A stretch of 46,086 nucleotides of DNA, from assembly GCA_029262415.1 (NCBI GenBank), contig JAJCZL010000023.1, positions 1 through 46,086 of the forward strand, read 5' to 3'. Positions 25,343-33,743 of this stretch are shown one piece after another. The notes below the pieces were generated by a model. That model did no database searches. It worked only from the letters and a program-made list of their open reading frames with translations, and had not been told where the DNA came from. This DNA is from Deltaproteobacteria bacterium (lineage in GTDB: Bacteria; Desulfobacterota; Binatia; UBA1149; JAJCZL01). Each line of letters starts with the position of its first letter. The first letter of the stretch is position 1. The position numbers and the translations under genes are program-made.

Positions 25343-26845
25343 ATGGAACACATTCTTACTTACATGACGTTTATTCCGCTGTTGGGCGCAGTAGTGGTGC
25401 TGTGTCTGCCGCGTGAGAACAATACGTTGGTCCGCTGGACGGCGTTCGCGGCGACGATGCCGCCGCTGTTGATGGCGATCTGGCTCTACATGAACTTTGA
25501 CCGCAGCACCGATGCGATGCAGTTCATGGAGCGCGTTCAGTGGATACCATCCTACAATATTCAGTACATCATGGGCATCGACGGCCTGAGCGTGACGATG
25601 GTGCTGCTTACCGCGCTGCTCTGCCCGATCTGCATCCTCGCCAGCTTCGGCATCGACAAAGGCGTCAAAGGCTACTTTGCGCTGTTCTTGTTGCTCGATA
25701 CCGGCATGACCGGCGTGTTCTGCTCACTCGACTTCTTCCTTTTTTACATTTTCTGGGAAGTCATGCTGCTGCCGATGTACTTCTTGATCGGCGTTTGGGG
25801 CGGCCCGCGTCGCGAGTACGCAGCGATCAAGTTCTTCCTCTATACGCTGCTCGGATCGGTGCTGATGCTGATCGCGATGCTGGCGCTGTATTTCCACAAC
25901 GACCCGCATACCTTCGATATGTTGATCCTGATGGAGAAGTCGGGCTCCTACAGCCGTGACTTCCAATGGTGGGCTTGGCTTGGCCTGTTTATCGGCTTCG
26001 CCATCAAGATCCCGGCCTTCCCGTTCCATACCTGGCTGCCCGATGCACACGTCGAGGCACCTACGGCGATCTCGGTGATTCTGGCCGGTGTGCTTCTCAA
26101 GATGGGCACCTACGGGATCCTGCGTCTGTGCTACCCGATCTTGCCGTTGGCGACTCAGGACATGGCCTTTTATGCGCTAGCTGTTCTGGGGACGTGGAAC
26201 ATCGTCTACGGGGCCCTTTGCGCAATGGCGCAAACCGACATGAAGAAACTCGTCGCCTATTCGAGTATTTCGCACATGGGCTACGTCATGCTCGGCATGG
26301 CAACGTTGACACCGCAGGGGATCAACGGCGCGGTCTTGCAGATGTTCAACCACGGTACCGTCACCGCGATGCTGTTCTTGCTGGTAGGCGTGATCTACGA
26401 CCGTGCCCACCACCGCGAGATCAACGGCTTCGGCGGCCTGGCCTCGATCATGCCGCGCTACACCGGGATCATGACCATCGCGTTCTTCGCGGCGATGGGC
26501 CTGCCGGGGCTATCGGCGTTTATCTCTGAAGTGCTCGTGCTACTCGGCGCATGGCAGTACGACAAGATCCTGACTGTCATCGCCGCCAGCGCCGTGGTGC
26601 TGACCGCAGGCTACATGCTGTGGATGCTTCAGCGCGTGTGGCTCGGGCCGGTCAACGAAAAGTATACCGGGTTGCCCGATGTGACCCTCCGTGAGTTAGC
26701 TACGCTGGTACCGCTGGCCGCGATCGTGATCATCCTGGGTGTTTACCCGCATGCGGTGTTGGATCTCATCAACCCGTCACTGCTCGCGCTCAACCAAACG
26801 GTTCTGAGCGCGATACCGATGGAAGCCGTAGCGCAACTGCCGTGA
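25343..26845 (+). CDS. nuoM: NADH-quinone oxidoreductase subunit M
   Basis: This antiporter-like subunit with about fourteen helices (500 residues) is one of the proton pumps. Conserved segments are FFLFYIFWEVMLLPMYFLIG with the key glutamate, PAFPFHTWLPDAHVEAPT and QTDMKKLVAYSSISHMGYVM with the channel lysine. AAATCGAA precedes the ATG, so the ribosome binding site is weak. The last four bases overlap the nuoN start (GTGA). Confidence 0.96.
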   Translation: MEHILTYMTFIPLLGAVVVLCLPRENNTLVRWTAFAATMPPLLMAIWLYMNFDRSTDAMQFMERVQWIPSYNIQYIMGIDGLSVTMVLLTALLCPICILASFGIDKGVKGYFALFLLLDTGMTGVFCSLDFFLFYIFWEVMLLPMYFLIGVWGGPRREYAAIKFFLYTLLGSVLMLIAMLALYFHNDPHTFDMLILMEKSGSYSRDFQWWAWLGLFIGFAIKIPAFPFHTWLPDAHVEAPTAISVILAGVLLKMGTYGILRLCYPILPLATQDMAFYALAVLGTWNIVYGALCAMAQTDMKKLVAYSSISHMGYVMLGMATLTPQGINGAVLQMFNHGTVTAMLFLLVGVIYDRAHHREINGFGGLASIMPRYTGIMTIAFFAAMGLPGLSAFISEVLVLLGAWQYDKILTVIAASAVVLTAGYMLWMLQRVWLGPVNEKYTGLPDVTLRELATLVPLAAIVIILGVYPHAVLDLINPSLLALNQTVLSAIPMEAVAQLP

Positions 26846-28323
26846 ATCTGTCCAGTGTAGAAAGCCTCGCGTATTCGCTGCCCGAGCTGATTCTGGTCTT
26901 CGCGACGGTCGGCATCTTGATGCTCGACCTCTTGATTACCCGCAAGCGAATCCTTGGCGAGTTGGCGCTGTGCGCTTGCGGTGGCGCCGCCCTGGCATCG
27001 GCGCTGCTGGCAGGCGCAGAGCAGGGCTATCTGTTCAACCAGATGGTTGCGCTCGACGGCTTCGCGATCTTTTTCAAGTTGTTCCTGTCCTTGTCTGCTT
27101 TTGCCGCCGTGTATATGTCGCTCGGCTCACGCGAGCTCGACAACGAGCATCCCGGCGAGTACTACACGCTGCTGCTGGCTGCAGCGACGGGTACTTTTTA
27201 TATGGCATCGGCGACCAACTTGCTGATGGCGTACTTGGCGCTCGAGTTCGTTTCGCTGACTTCTTACGTGCTGACCGGATTCATTCGTGCGAGCAGGCGG
27301 GGCAGTGAAGCCGCGCTCAAATACCTGATTTACGGCGGTGTGGCCTCGGGCGCGATGGTCTACGGCATGAGCCTGATCTTCGGCCTCGCCGGTTCGCTCG
27401 ACTATGCCACGATCGGCGAACGCCTGCTGGTGCCGTCCGAGGCCAACGGACCGATTCTCTTTATCGCGGTTCTGCTGGTGCTGGCCGGCTTCGGCTACAA
27501 AATATCAATGGTTCCCTTCCACATGTGGAGCCCCGACGTCTACCAAGGCGCGCCGCTGCCGGTGACGGCCTATTTGTCGGTCGGTTCGAAGGCCGCGGGC
27601 TTCGCAATGATGATCCGTTTCTTCTACGTCGCGCTTTCGCACGCGGGTGCCGGCGGCGTCTGGGCTACGATAGAAGGCCTCGAGTGGCCTAACCTGATCG
27701 TCCTCGGCTCGATCATCACCATGACGCTCGGCAACCTCGCCGCGCTTCGCCAAGACAACGTCAAACGTCTGCTCGCATATTCCTCGATTGCGCACGCGGG
27801 CTACATCTTGATGGGATTCGTCGTCCTCAGTGACGCAGGCCTGCGCGCGATGCTGTTCTACATCGCGACCTACTACCTGATGAACCTCGGCGCCTTTACC
27901 GTCTTGATGATGGTTCTCAACAATTCAGACCGTGAAGACATGGAAGCGTTTCGCGGGCTGGCTTGGCGGGGTGGGGCGCTGCCCGCCGCGGCGATGGCGG
28001 TGTTCATGTTCTCTCTTGCGGGGGTTCCGCCGTTCGCCGGCTTCATCGGTAAATTCTACCTCTTCGCCGCGGTCATCGACAAAGAGATGTGGATGCTCGC
28101 GATCGTTGCGGCCCTGAACAGCGTAGTCTCGCTGTACTACTACGCGCGCATCGTGCGCACGATGTACCTCGACCAGCCACTCAAGTCCGATCCGGTTATG
28201 ACCACCGACTGGCACAGCGGCGCTTTTGCCGGTGTGCTGGCAGTGGGAACCATAGTATTCGGCGTCTACTGGCGCCCGCTGATCGATCTCGCCGACAAGT
28301 CGCTGGTTTTCTTCAGAGGGTAA
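26842..28323 (+). CDS. nuoN: NADH-quinone oxidoreductase subunit N
   Basis: This is the third antiporter-like proton pump, 493 residues. Family segments are YLALEFVSLTSYVLTGFI, KISMVPFHMWSPDVYQGAPL and QDNVKRLLAYSSIAHAGYIL, with the conserved glutamate and lysines. It starts with GTG overlapping the nuoM stop. It is the last gene of the operon. Its 3' end overlaps the tail of the convergent alcohol dehydrogenase gene by 11 bases, leaving no room for a terminator between the two. Confidence 0.96.
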   Translation: MNLSSVESLAYSLPELILVFATVGILMLDLLITRKRILGELALCACGGAALASALLAGAEQGYLFNQMVALDGFAIFFKLFLSLSAFAAVYMSLGSRELDNEHPGEYYTLLLAAATGTFYMASATNLLMAYLALEFVSLTSYVLTGFIRASRRGSEAALKYLIYGGVASGAMVYGMSLIFGLAGSLDYATIGERLLVPSEANGPILFIAVLLVLAGFGYKISMVPFHMWSPDVYQGAPLPVTAYLSVGSKAAGFAMMIRFFYVALSHAGAGGVWATIEGLEWPNLIVLGSIITMTLGNLAALRQDNVKRLLAYSSIAHAGYILMGFVVLSDAGLRAMLFYIATYYLMNLGAFTVLMMVLNNSDREDMEAFRGLAWRGGALPAAAMAVFMFSLAGVPPFAGFIGKFYLFAAVIDKEMWMLAIVAALNSVVSLYYYARIVRTMYLDQPLKSDPVMTTDWHSGAFAGVLAVGTIVFGVYWRPLIDLADKSLVFFRG

Positions 28324-29347
28324 TCGCGACCTTCACTGCGCCGTCCGCACGGGTGCGGAACATTTTGTAGGCCGCGAAGATCTCGGCCCGCGCGACCTCA
28401 TGGGTGATCATCGGCGTCGGGTCGATTCGGCCTTTGTCGATCAGTCCGAGCAGGAAGTTGAGCCGCTCGGTCCCCGCGGGGCAAAACGTCGTGACGATGC
28501 GACGGTGAATGAAGCTGCCGTCGGTTGGGATCGAGAGCGCATCGATGCCGCCGTACACGCCGAGCGACGAAACGGTTCCGCCCAGCCGGGTCACGCGGCA
28601 GCAGTTCTCGAACGTCACCTGTTTGCCGAGAGCCTCGACGGCGACGTCTACGCCCTTGCCGGCGGTGATCTTCATAATCTCGTCGACGGCGTTTTCCGGT
28701 GAAACGACGTGAGTAGCGCCGAACTGTTTTGCGAGCTTGACGCGTTCGGGGATCGATTCGACGACGATGATCGGCTCGGCGCCGTAGTGCTTGGCACCGA
28801 TCGTTGCGGACAACCCGACCGGACCCTGCGCAAATATCGCGACCGACTGGCCGGGTTTTAAACCCGCGCGTTCCATGCCGCCGAAGCCGGTCGAGAGCAC
28901 GTCGGTAACCAGCAGCGCATGCTTGTCGTCCATGCCGTCGGGCACCGGCGCAGTCGACGTATCGACTCCATTGACCATGAATGCCTCGCCCTGGGCGCCG
29001 AAGACCAAGTTGAACGGCGCGCCGAAGGTTTCGCAGACCTGAAGATCGCCGTCGTTGCAGCGGGCGCAGTTGCCGCAGCTCATAAGACAGCAGCAGGCTA
29101 CGCGGTCGCCGACTTTTACGCGTTCGACGCCGGCGCCAACGGCCTCGACGATGCCGACCGCCTCGTGTCCCATCGGAGTGCCGTCGGGCACCAGCGGCAT
29201 GTCGTCGATGATGTGGATGTCCGACCCGCAAATCGTGGCGAGGGTGGTACGGATGAGAGCCTGGCCGGGGCCGGGGTCGCCCAGTTCCATGTTGGTCATC
29301 GCGATCTTGCCGGGGGCTTCTTTGATCAAGGTCTGTACGATAGGCAT
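28313..29347 (-). CDS. Zinc-dependent alcohol dehydrogenase (MDR superfamily)
   Basis: This NAD(P)-dependent medium-chain dehydrogenase of 344 residues acts on an unknown alcohol or aldehyde. Catalytic zinc ligands are C40 (ICGSDIH) and H61/E62 (MGHEAVG). The structural zinc site is C91, C94, C97 and C105 (SCGNCARCNDGDLQVC). The Rossmann segment FAQGPVGLSATIGAKHYGA is followed by VVES, whose acidic residue favours NAD over NADP. I chose the ATG at 29347 (MPIVQTLIKEAPG); the open frame runs further to 29734 but crosses into the divergent nitrilase-family gene. The start regions of the two genes are 162 bases apart. Similar proteins are often called isopropanol or formaldehyde dehydrogenases, but this cannot be told here. 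Confidence 0.88.
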   Translation of the reverse strand: MPIVQTLIKEAPGKIAMTNMELGDPGPGQALIRTTLATICGSDIHIIDDMPLVPDGTPMGHEAVGIVEAVGAGVERVKVGDRVACCCLMSCGNCARCNDGDLQVCETFGAPFNLVFGAQGEAFMVNGVDTSTAPVPDGMDDKHALLVTDVLSTGFGGMERAGLKPGQSVAIFAQGPVGLSATIGAKHYGAEPIIVVESIPERVKLAKQFGATHVVSPENAVDEIMKITAGKGVDVAVEALGKQVTFENCCRVTRLGGTVSSLGVYGGIDALSIPTDGSFIHRRIVTTFCPAGTERLNFLLGLIDKGRIDPTPMITHEVARAEIFAAYKMFRTRADGAVKVAITL

Positions 29348-29509
29348 TGGCGGATTGTGCTGGTTGGCCCGGGTCCAGACAAGTCCCCGCCGACTGGGTT
29401 TCGACCCGGTGTGGGGTGTGCGGTGCTGCCGGAACCCGGGTGTGCGAATTCTGCGGTTCTGTGACAGTTTAGCCGCCGGTGAGGTTCCAGACCCGCCGAC
29501 ATACACAGA

Positions 29510-30907
29510 ATGGAAAACGCAAAAGTCCGCCATCCCGCCAAAGCCAAACGAATCGGCGTTGCGCAAATCGCGCCGGTGCTTGGCAACACCGCAGCCAACC
29601 TCGAAAAGCACATAGCTGCGATTGACCGTGCGCGTACCGAGGGCGTCGAGTTGCTGGTCTTCCCCGAGTTGAGCTACACCGGCTATCGCCTCAAGGACAC
29701 GGTTCCCGACTTGGCCGTAGCCAAGGGCGGCCACCAGATGGCCGAACTCGCGAAGCTCTCCGAAGAGATCTCATTCGTGATCGGTCTGGTCGAAGAAGAC
29801 GCGCGTCATAACTTCTACAACTCGGCGTTCCTTTTTGAATCGGGACACGTGCAGGCCGTGCATCGCAAAGCCTACTTGCCGACTTACGGAATGTTCGACG
29901 AGCAGCGTTATTTTGCGCGCGGCCGCAGCCTGGCGGCATTTAATTGCAAGATCGGTCGCGCGGCGATTCTGATCTGCGAAGACATGTTGCACCCGACCGC
30001 TTTGACGATTGCAGCATTGGACGGCGCCTCGACGATCATCGTTCCGTCGGCGAGTCCGGTTAAAGGCGTAACCGGCGAAGAGAACTCCGCCGAGGTCGAT
30101 GCCAACGGCCGGCACTGGGAAATGTACAACCGCTCGATGGCGCGTACGCTCGGCCTATACATCGTGCATGCGAACCGCGTCGGCGTCGAAGACGGCATTG
30201 CGTTTTGGGGCGGCTCGGAAATCGTCGGGCCTTCAGGTGATACGGTCGCGAAGGCCAAGTATTACGACGAAGACTTCATCAGCGGACAGATCAACGAAGA
30301 CACCATTCGACGTCGCCGCACGCAGGCGCCGGTCCTGCGAGATGAAAACGTCGATCTGACCATGAACGAGCTCTCGCGCATTCACGGACGCCAACTAGCT
30401 GACGCGCGCCCCCCACAGCGTCGCGACGGCCCTCCGAGCCGCGGTGGTTTTCGTGGCGACGATCGCGGACGCAGTGGCGGTGGTGGGCGTCCCGGTGGTG
30501 ACCGAGGCAGACCCGGCGGCGATCGTCCACGCTACGGCGACGACCGCGGCCCGCGCCGCGACGACCGCAATGGACCACCGCGCGACGGTCGTGGACCGCG
30601 CCGCGACGACCGCCGTCCTCGACCAGACGACCGACGACGCGAAGACGGCCCCCCGCGCCGTAGTGCGAGCATCGAAACCGGCCGACTCGGCGATGCGCTT
30701 GAGGACGCGCGCCGCGCCAAAGGAGCAGCCGTCGCCGATTCACGTACCAAGCGACCCGTCGATATGGGCGGCGCCGTTTCCGACGCTGTGCCTGCGCAGA
30801 CGCCGGCACCCAAACCCGCGCCGGCAGAAACGACAACGCCGACGCCCGCGCCTGCGGCCGCAGCAAAGTCGCCTGAGCCACCCGCGGCTGCCAAAGACGA
30901 TAAGTAG
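29510..30907 (+). CDS. Nitrilase-family amidase with Arg/Gly/Asp-rich tail, probable glutaminase partner of NadE
   Basis: Residues 14 to about 285 form a carbon-nitrogen hydrolase domain with the full catalytic triad E53 ([11 protein letters not shown]), K120 ([14 protein letters not shown]) and C156 ([10 protein letters not shown]). This resembles the glutaminase domain of glutamine-dependent NAD synthetases, which supplies ammonia to NadE. The next gene, 14 bases on, is a short nadE lacking such a domain, so the two would act together. From residue 300 to 385 the chain becomes disordered and repetitive, built of [17 protein letters not shown] and RPDDRR units. A short helix-like part (391-425) and a Pro/Ala/Thr-rich end (428-465) follow. 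The tail is not normal in this family. Its charge pattern resembles RNA-binding RGG proteins. The ribosome binding site is weak. Confidence 0.82.
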   Translation: MENAKVRHPAKAKRIGVAQIAPVLGNTAANLEKHIAAIDRARTEGVELLVFPELSYTGYRLKDTVPDLAVAKGGHQMAELAKLSEEISFVIGLVEEDARHNFYNSAFLFESGHVQAVHRKAYLPTYGMFDEQRYFARGRSLAAFNCKIGRAAILICEDMLHPTALTIAALDGASTIIVPSASPVKGVTGEENSAEVDANGRHWEMYNRSMARTLGLYIVHANRVGVEDGIAFWGGSEIVGPSGDTVAKAKYYDEDFISGQINEDTIRRRRTQAPVLRDENVDLTMNELSRIHGRQLADARPPQRRDGPPSRGGFRGDDRGRSGGGGRPGGDRGRPGGDRPRYGDDRGPRRDDRNGPPRDGRGPRRDDRRPRPDDRRREDGPPRRSASIETGRLGDALEDARRAKGAAVADSRTKRPVDMGGAVSDAVPAQTPAPKPAPAETTTPTPAPAAAAKSPEPPAAAKDDK

Positions 30908-30921
30908 CCGCGAGCAAGACG

Positions 30922-31821
30922 ATGCCGGAAGATACCGACAACAAAGACCAAGCTGCCGCCGCGAGCGTAGAGCCCGCGGCGTCCCCGCGGCCCGACCCCC
31001 CACAGTTCCCGCAGACCAACTACGCGCTCGCCGAGCGCATCCTGGTATCGTTCGTGAACCGCGAGGTCACCCGCATCGGTATCAACAAAGTCGTGCTCGG
31101 CCTGTCCGGCGGAGTCGACTCTGCGGTTTCGGCTGCGCTCGCCGCGCGTGCGCTCGGCGCCGAGAACGTTCTCGGCTTAATGATGCCGTACGCGACCTCG
31201 AGCGACGACAGCCTGAGCGACGCCGCAGCTGTAGCCAAGGCGACCGGCATCCGCACGACGCAAGTCGAGATCAGCGCGCAAGTCGATGCCTACTTTGACC
31301 GGCACACCGATGCCGACCCGCTTCGCCGCGGCAACAAGATGGCGCGCGAACGTATGTCGGTGCTTTACGATTACTCGGCGTCCGAGAACGCGTTGGTGCT
31401 CGGTACCTCGAATAAGACCGAGCTGCTGCTCGGTTACGGAACGCTGTTCGGCGACATGGCATCGGCCGTCAACCCGATCGGCGATCTATATAAAGTACAG
31501 GTATGGGGCATGGCCGAGCATCTCGGCCTACCCGAGTCCGTCGTCAGCAAGGCGCCCTCGGCCGACCTCCACGAAGGCCAAACCGACGAAAGCGATCTCG
31601 GCTTCAGCTATCACAAAGTCGACCAACTGCTTTACTGGATGATCGACGAACGCTGCCGCGACCGCGAGCTCGACGCGATGGGCTTCGATATGGAGTTCGT
31701 CGAAGATATACGAAGGATAGTGCAGCGTTCGCAGTTCAAGCGCCGCATGCCGGTGATCGCCAAAGTCTCTGCGCGCACGATCGACTCCGATTTCCGCTAC
31801 CCGCGCGACTGGGGAAGCTGA
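30922..31821 (+). CDS. nadE: NAD+ synthase (synthetase domain only)
   Basis: This enzyme amidates nicotinic acid adenine dinucleotide to NAD, the last step of NAD synthesis. The 299 residues begin with a disordered Ala/Pro-rich stretch, then the ATP pyrophosphatase P-loop [18 protein letters not shown] (about 57-74). Further motifs are [21 protein letters not shown] and the nicotinate/ATP loops [14 protein letters not shown] and [10 protein letters not shown]. As it lacks a fused glutaminase domain it would use free ammonia, or ammonia from the nitrilase-family protein encoded just before. The start of rsmI is three bases after the stop, so the three genes probably form an operon. Confidence 0.93.
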   Translation: MPEDTDNKDQAAAASVEPAASPRPDPPQFPQTNYALAERILVSFVNREVTRIGINKVVLGLSGGVDSAVSAALAARALGAENVLGLMMPYATSSDDSLSDAAAVAKATGIRTTQVEISAQVDAYFDRHTDADPLRRGNKMARERMSVLYDYSASENALVLGTSNKTELLLGYGTLFGDMASAVNPIGDLYKVQVWGMAEHLGLPESVVSKAPSADLHEGQTDESDLGFSYHKVDQLLYWMIDERCRDRELDAMGFDMEFVEDIRRIVQRSQFKRRMPVIAKVSARTIDSDFRYPRDWGS

Positions 31822-31823
31822 GC

Positions 31824-32711
31824 TTGGCGCCTGGAGCGCGCGACAGCCGTGCCGGCGACGACAGCAACGGCCGGCTCTACGTCGTTGCTACGCCGATTGG
31901 AAACCTCGGCGACCTCTCGCCGCGTGCGCGCGAGGTTTTGGGCGCGGTCGCTGTAGTCGCCGCAGAAGACACGCGCGTCAGTGGCCGTATGCTCGCCCGC
32001 TTCGAGATCCGCGCCGAACTCATCAGCTACCACGATGCCAACGAAGCCGCGCGCAGCGTCAAACTGCTCGAACGCTTAAAGGCCGGCGACGACGTCGCGC
32101 TGATCAGCGATGCCGGCACGCCGTGTATCTCCGATCCCGGTTATCGATTAGTAAAAACCGCCGCGGATGCAGGCGTCGAAGTCATAACAGTCCCCGGACC
32201 CTCGGCTGTGATCGCATTGTTGTCGGTCTCGGGACTTCCGACCGACAGATTCTCGTTCGCAGGATTCTTACCGCCGCGCTCCGCGGCACGCCGCAAGGCT
32301 TTGCGCGGCTTGGGTGGGGCAGGGGGCGGCGAAGCCGCCCGCACGGTTGTTGTGTACGAATCGCCGCGGCGGATTCTCGGCCTGCTCGAAGACGTCGCCG
32401 CCGAACTCGGCGATCCGCAGGTCGCCGCCGGGCGCGAGCTCACCAAGATGCACGAAGAAGTCTTGCGCGGCCGGGCTTCAGAAGTGAGAGCCGAACTCGC
32501 GGCTCGCGATTCGATCAAAGGCGAGTTTGTTGTCGCAATCCACATCGAAGAGGAACCCAGCGAGCAGATGGATAACGAGACGCTCAAAGCTGCCGTGGCA
32601 GCTGCTCTTGCACGCGGCGAGACGGTTCGTGACATTGCAGCCGCATTGAAAGACCAGGGGATTCCCCGCCGCCGCATCTACTCCATCGCACGCGAGCTTG
32701 ACCGGAGTTAA
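31824..32711 (+). CDS. rsmI: 16S rRNA (cytidine-1402-2'-O)-methyltransferase RsmI
   Basis: This SAM-dependent enzyme methylates the ribose of C1402 in the ribosomal decoding centre. It has 295 residues from a TTG at 31824, which has GGGGA eight bases upstream and lies three bases after nadE. The frame is open further into nadE, but the family N-terminus LYVVATPIGNLGDLSPRARE sits only 18 residues after this TTG. Further motifs are VVAAEDTRVSG, ALISDAGTPCISDPGY, VPGPSAVIALLSVSGLPTDR and FAGFLPPR. Its C-terminal part holds the small helical domain (ETVRDIAAALKDQGIPRRRIY) typical of full-length RsmI. The Gly/Ala insertion near 165-175 is unremarkable. Confidence 0.94.
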   Translation: MAPGARDSRAGDDSNGRLYVVATPIGNLGDLSPRAREVLGAVAVVAAEDTRVSGRMLARFEIRAELISYHDANEAARSVKLLERLKAGDDVALISDAGTPCISDPGYRLVKTAADAGVEVITVPGPSAVIALLSVSGLPTDRFSFAGFLPPRSAARRKALRGLGGAGGGEAARTVVVYESPRRILGLLEDVAAELGDPQVAAGRELTKMHEEVLRGRASEVRAELAARDSIKGEFVVAIHIEEEPSEQMDNETLKAAVAAALARGETVRDIAAALKDQGIPRRRIYSIARELDRS

Positions 32712-32968
32712 GCGAGGATGTACGTGAATCCCTCGGACGCGATCTCGACATCGACGTAGGCTTTGCCTATCGGGTTGCCCGCCGTCGGTTGGGGGAGGGC
32801 ATTGGCATAGGGAAAGGCGAGTTTACGTCCCGTGCGTGTAGTCAGTTCAAAGGCCTTTCTTTCGCCAAGGCGGGGAGAGCGCCGCTGTGGTACGCCAAAG
32901 CAATCATCTCTTCTAACCACGCCAGTCGCTGTGCCGGTGTCGCGGCGGCTGCCGCTGTGAGCTGCCAC
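32708..32968 (-). CDS. Doubtful small protein downstream of the nucleotidyltransferase pair
   Basis: Its C-terminal half (LAFPYANALPQPTAGNPIGK, then AYVDVEIASEGFTYILA) looks like genuine protein sequence outside any other gene. The N-terminal half overlaps the small gene at 32842-33030 in another frame and looks like shadow coding. A shorter protein starting near 32860 has no good start codon. It may be a third gene of the same minus-strand unit or a remnant. I do not recognise a family. Confidence 0.25.
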   Translation of the reverse strand: MAAHSGSRRDTGTATGVVRRDDCFGVPQRRSPRLGERKAFELTTRTGRKLAFPYANALPQPTAGNPIGKAYVDVEIASEGFTYILA

Positions 32969-33030
32969 TGTCGGTGGCCTTCCCAGTCCGCTTGCCAGTC
33001 GTCTGAGTTCGCAGGTCGTACCTTCCGCAT
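32842..33030 (-). CDS. Small conserved protein, possible partner of the nucleotidyltransferase
   Basis: This 62-residue protein begins MRKVRPANSDDWQADWEGHR and includes TPAQRLAWLEEMIALAYHSG, a helical, acidic/aromatic pattern. I have seen similar sequences as small proteins beside predicted nucleotidyltransferases, but no function is known to me. Its ATG overlaps the stop of the upstream gene by one base (TGATG), so translation is coupled. The frame stays open to 33063, but the internal ATG at 33030 gives the tight junction. An antitoxin or accessory role is inference from pairing only. Confidence 0.55.
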   Translation of the reverse strand: MRKVRPANSDDWQADWEGHRQWQLTAAAAATPAQRLAWLEEMIALAYHSGALPALAKERPLN

Positions 33031-33575
33031 CACTCGTCCTTGCGCCTTTCGCTTAGTTTGCATAGTGCCTCAACGTCGGCGAGATCTTGAGGGCGCCCGG
33101 CGATCTGCTTCATCTCTATGAGGTCAGCGAGACACGCAACGCGAACTTGCGTGTGCTCAAGCTCTACCGTTTCAGCGCGTGACCAAAGTGCTGCGAAGTC
33201 TATCGGCGGTTCAACGAAGAGATCCACCTGTCGCATCGGGTTCGCAGGGTCGAGCATAGTGAAGACACTCATGTTCTTTTCGCGAACCCACTCGCCGCGC
33301 TTGTCCCGACTGGCGAATTCTTTGGCATCTACGGGGACACGCGGTCGCAGGCCCAGGTCGGTGAGGACATCGATTGTTTTTAGCGCCTGTTCTGGGGCGA
33401 GGTCGACGACGAGGTCGACATCGACCGTTAGCCGGGCGAATCCGTGTAGAACAACCGCGACCCCGCCGACCACAACGTATCGAACGTCTGCGTCGTTGAG
33501 TGCTTTGAATAGCGGTTCAAACAGCGCCACGTCGCTATGGTAACACGTCCGGGTGCGGGAAAGCAGTGTCTCCAT
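33030..33575 (-). CDS. Predicted nucleotidyltransferase (MNT/AbiEii-like)
   Basis: This protein of 181 residues has the polymerase-beta-like nucleotidyltransferase core. The VRYVVVGGVAVVLHGFARLT stretch carries the GG motif and VDVDLVVDLAPEQ holds the metal-binding Asp pair; a third acidic residue follows in MRQVDLFVEPP. The C-terminal LADLIEMKQIAGRPQDLADV (the KxxAGRxxDxxDL pattern) is typical of the AbiEii/DUF6036 group. Members act in toxin-antitoxin and abortive-infection systems, but many are uncharacterised. I chose the ATG at 33575, which has GAGG nine bases upstream; a GTG at 33530 is possible. It is divergent from apbE and followed by a one-base-overlapping small gene. Confidence 0.75.
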   Translation of the reverse strand: METLLSRTRTCYHSDVALFEPLFKALNDADVRYVVVGGVAVVLHGFARLTVDVDLVVDLAPEQALKTIDVLTDLGLRPRVPVDAKEFASRDKRGEWVREKNMSVFTMLDPANPMRQVDLFVEPPIDFAALWSRAETVELEHTQVRVACLADLIEMKQIAGRPQDLADVEALCKLSERRKDE

Positions 33576-33743
33576 CCCCCGGCACCTCTTTGCCCGCGAA
33601 AAACCGATGCGGATTCTCCTCGAGCACCATCGCGGTCTACCCGTCAGTCGCAGCATCTTCCTTTCTTTGGTTTTCGTGGAGAACCTATCGCTCTCGCTCT
33701 GGTGAACGTGGCGTTGTTGACGTGTGTGGCTATGGTGGGCGCG

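Noticed and set aside
30400-30680. Short repeats resembling a CRISPR array
   Set aside because: Units are irregular, coding (RGG/RDD repeats), and have no constant repeat length or spacers.
30444-31298. Plus-strand frame in the Arg/Gly/Asp-rich tail of the amidase gene
   Set aside because: It exists because of the biased codons of the tail and runs out of frame into nadE; its Ala/Thr/Arg-only protein is not convincing. The amidase frame is open from a clear catalytic domain through the tail.
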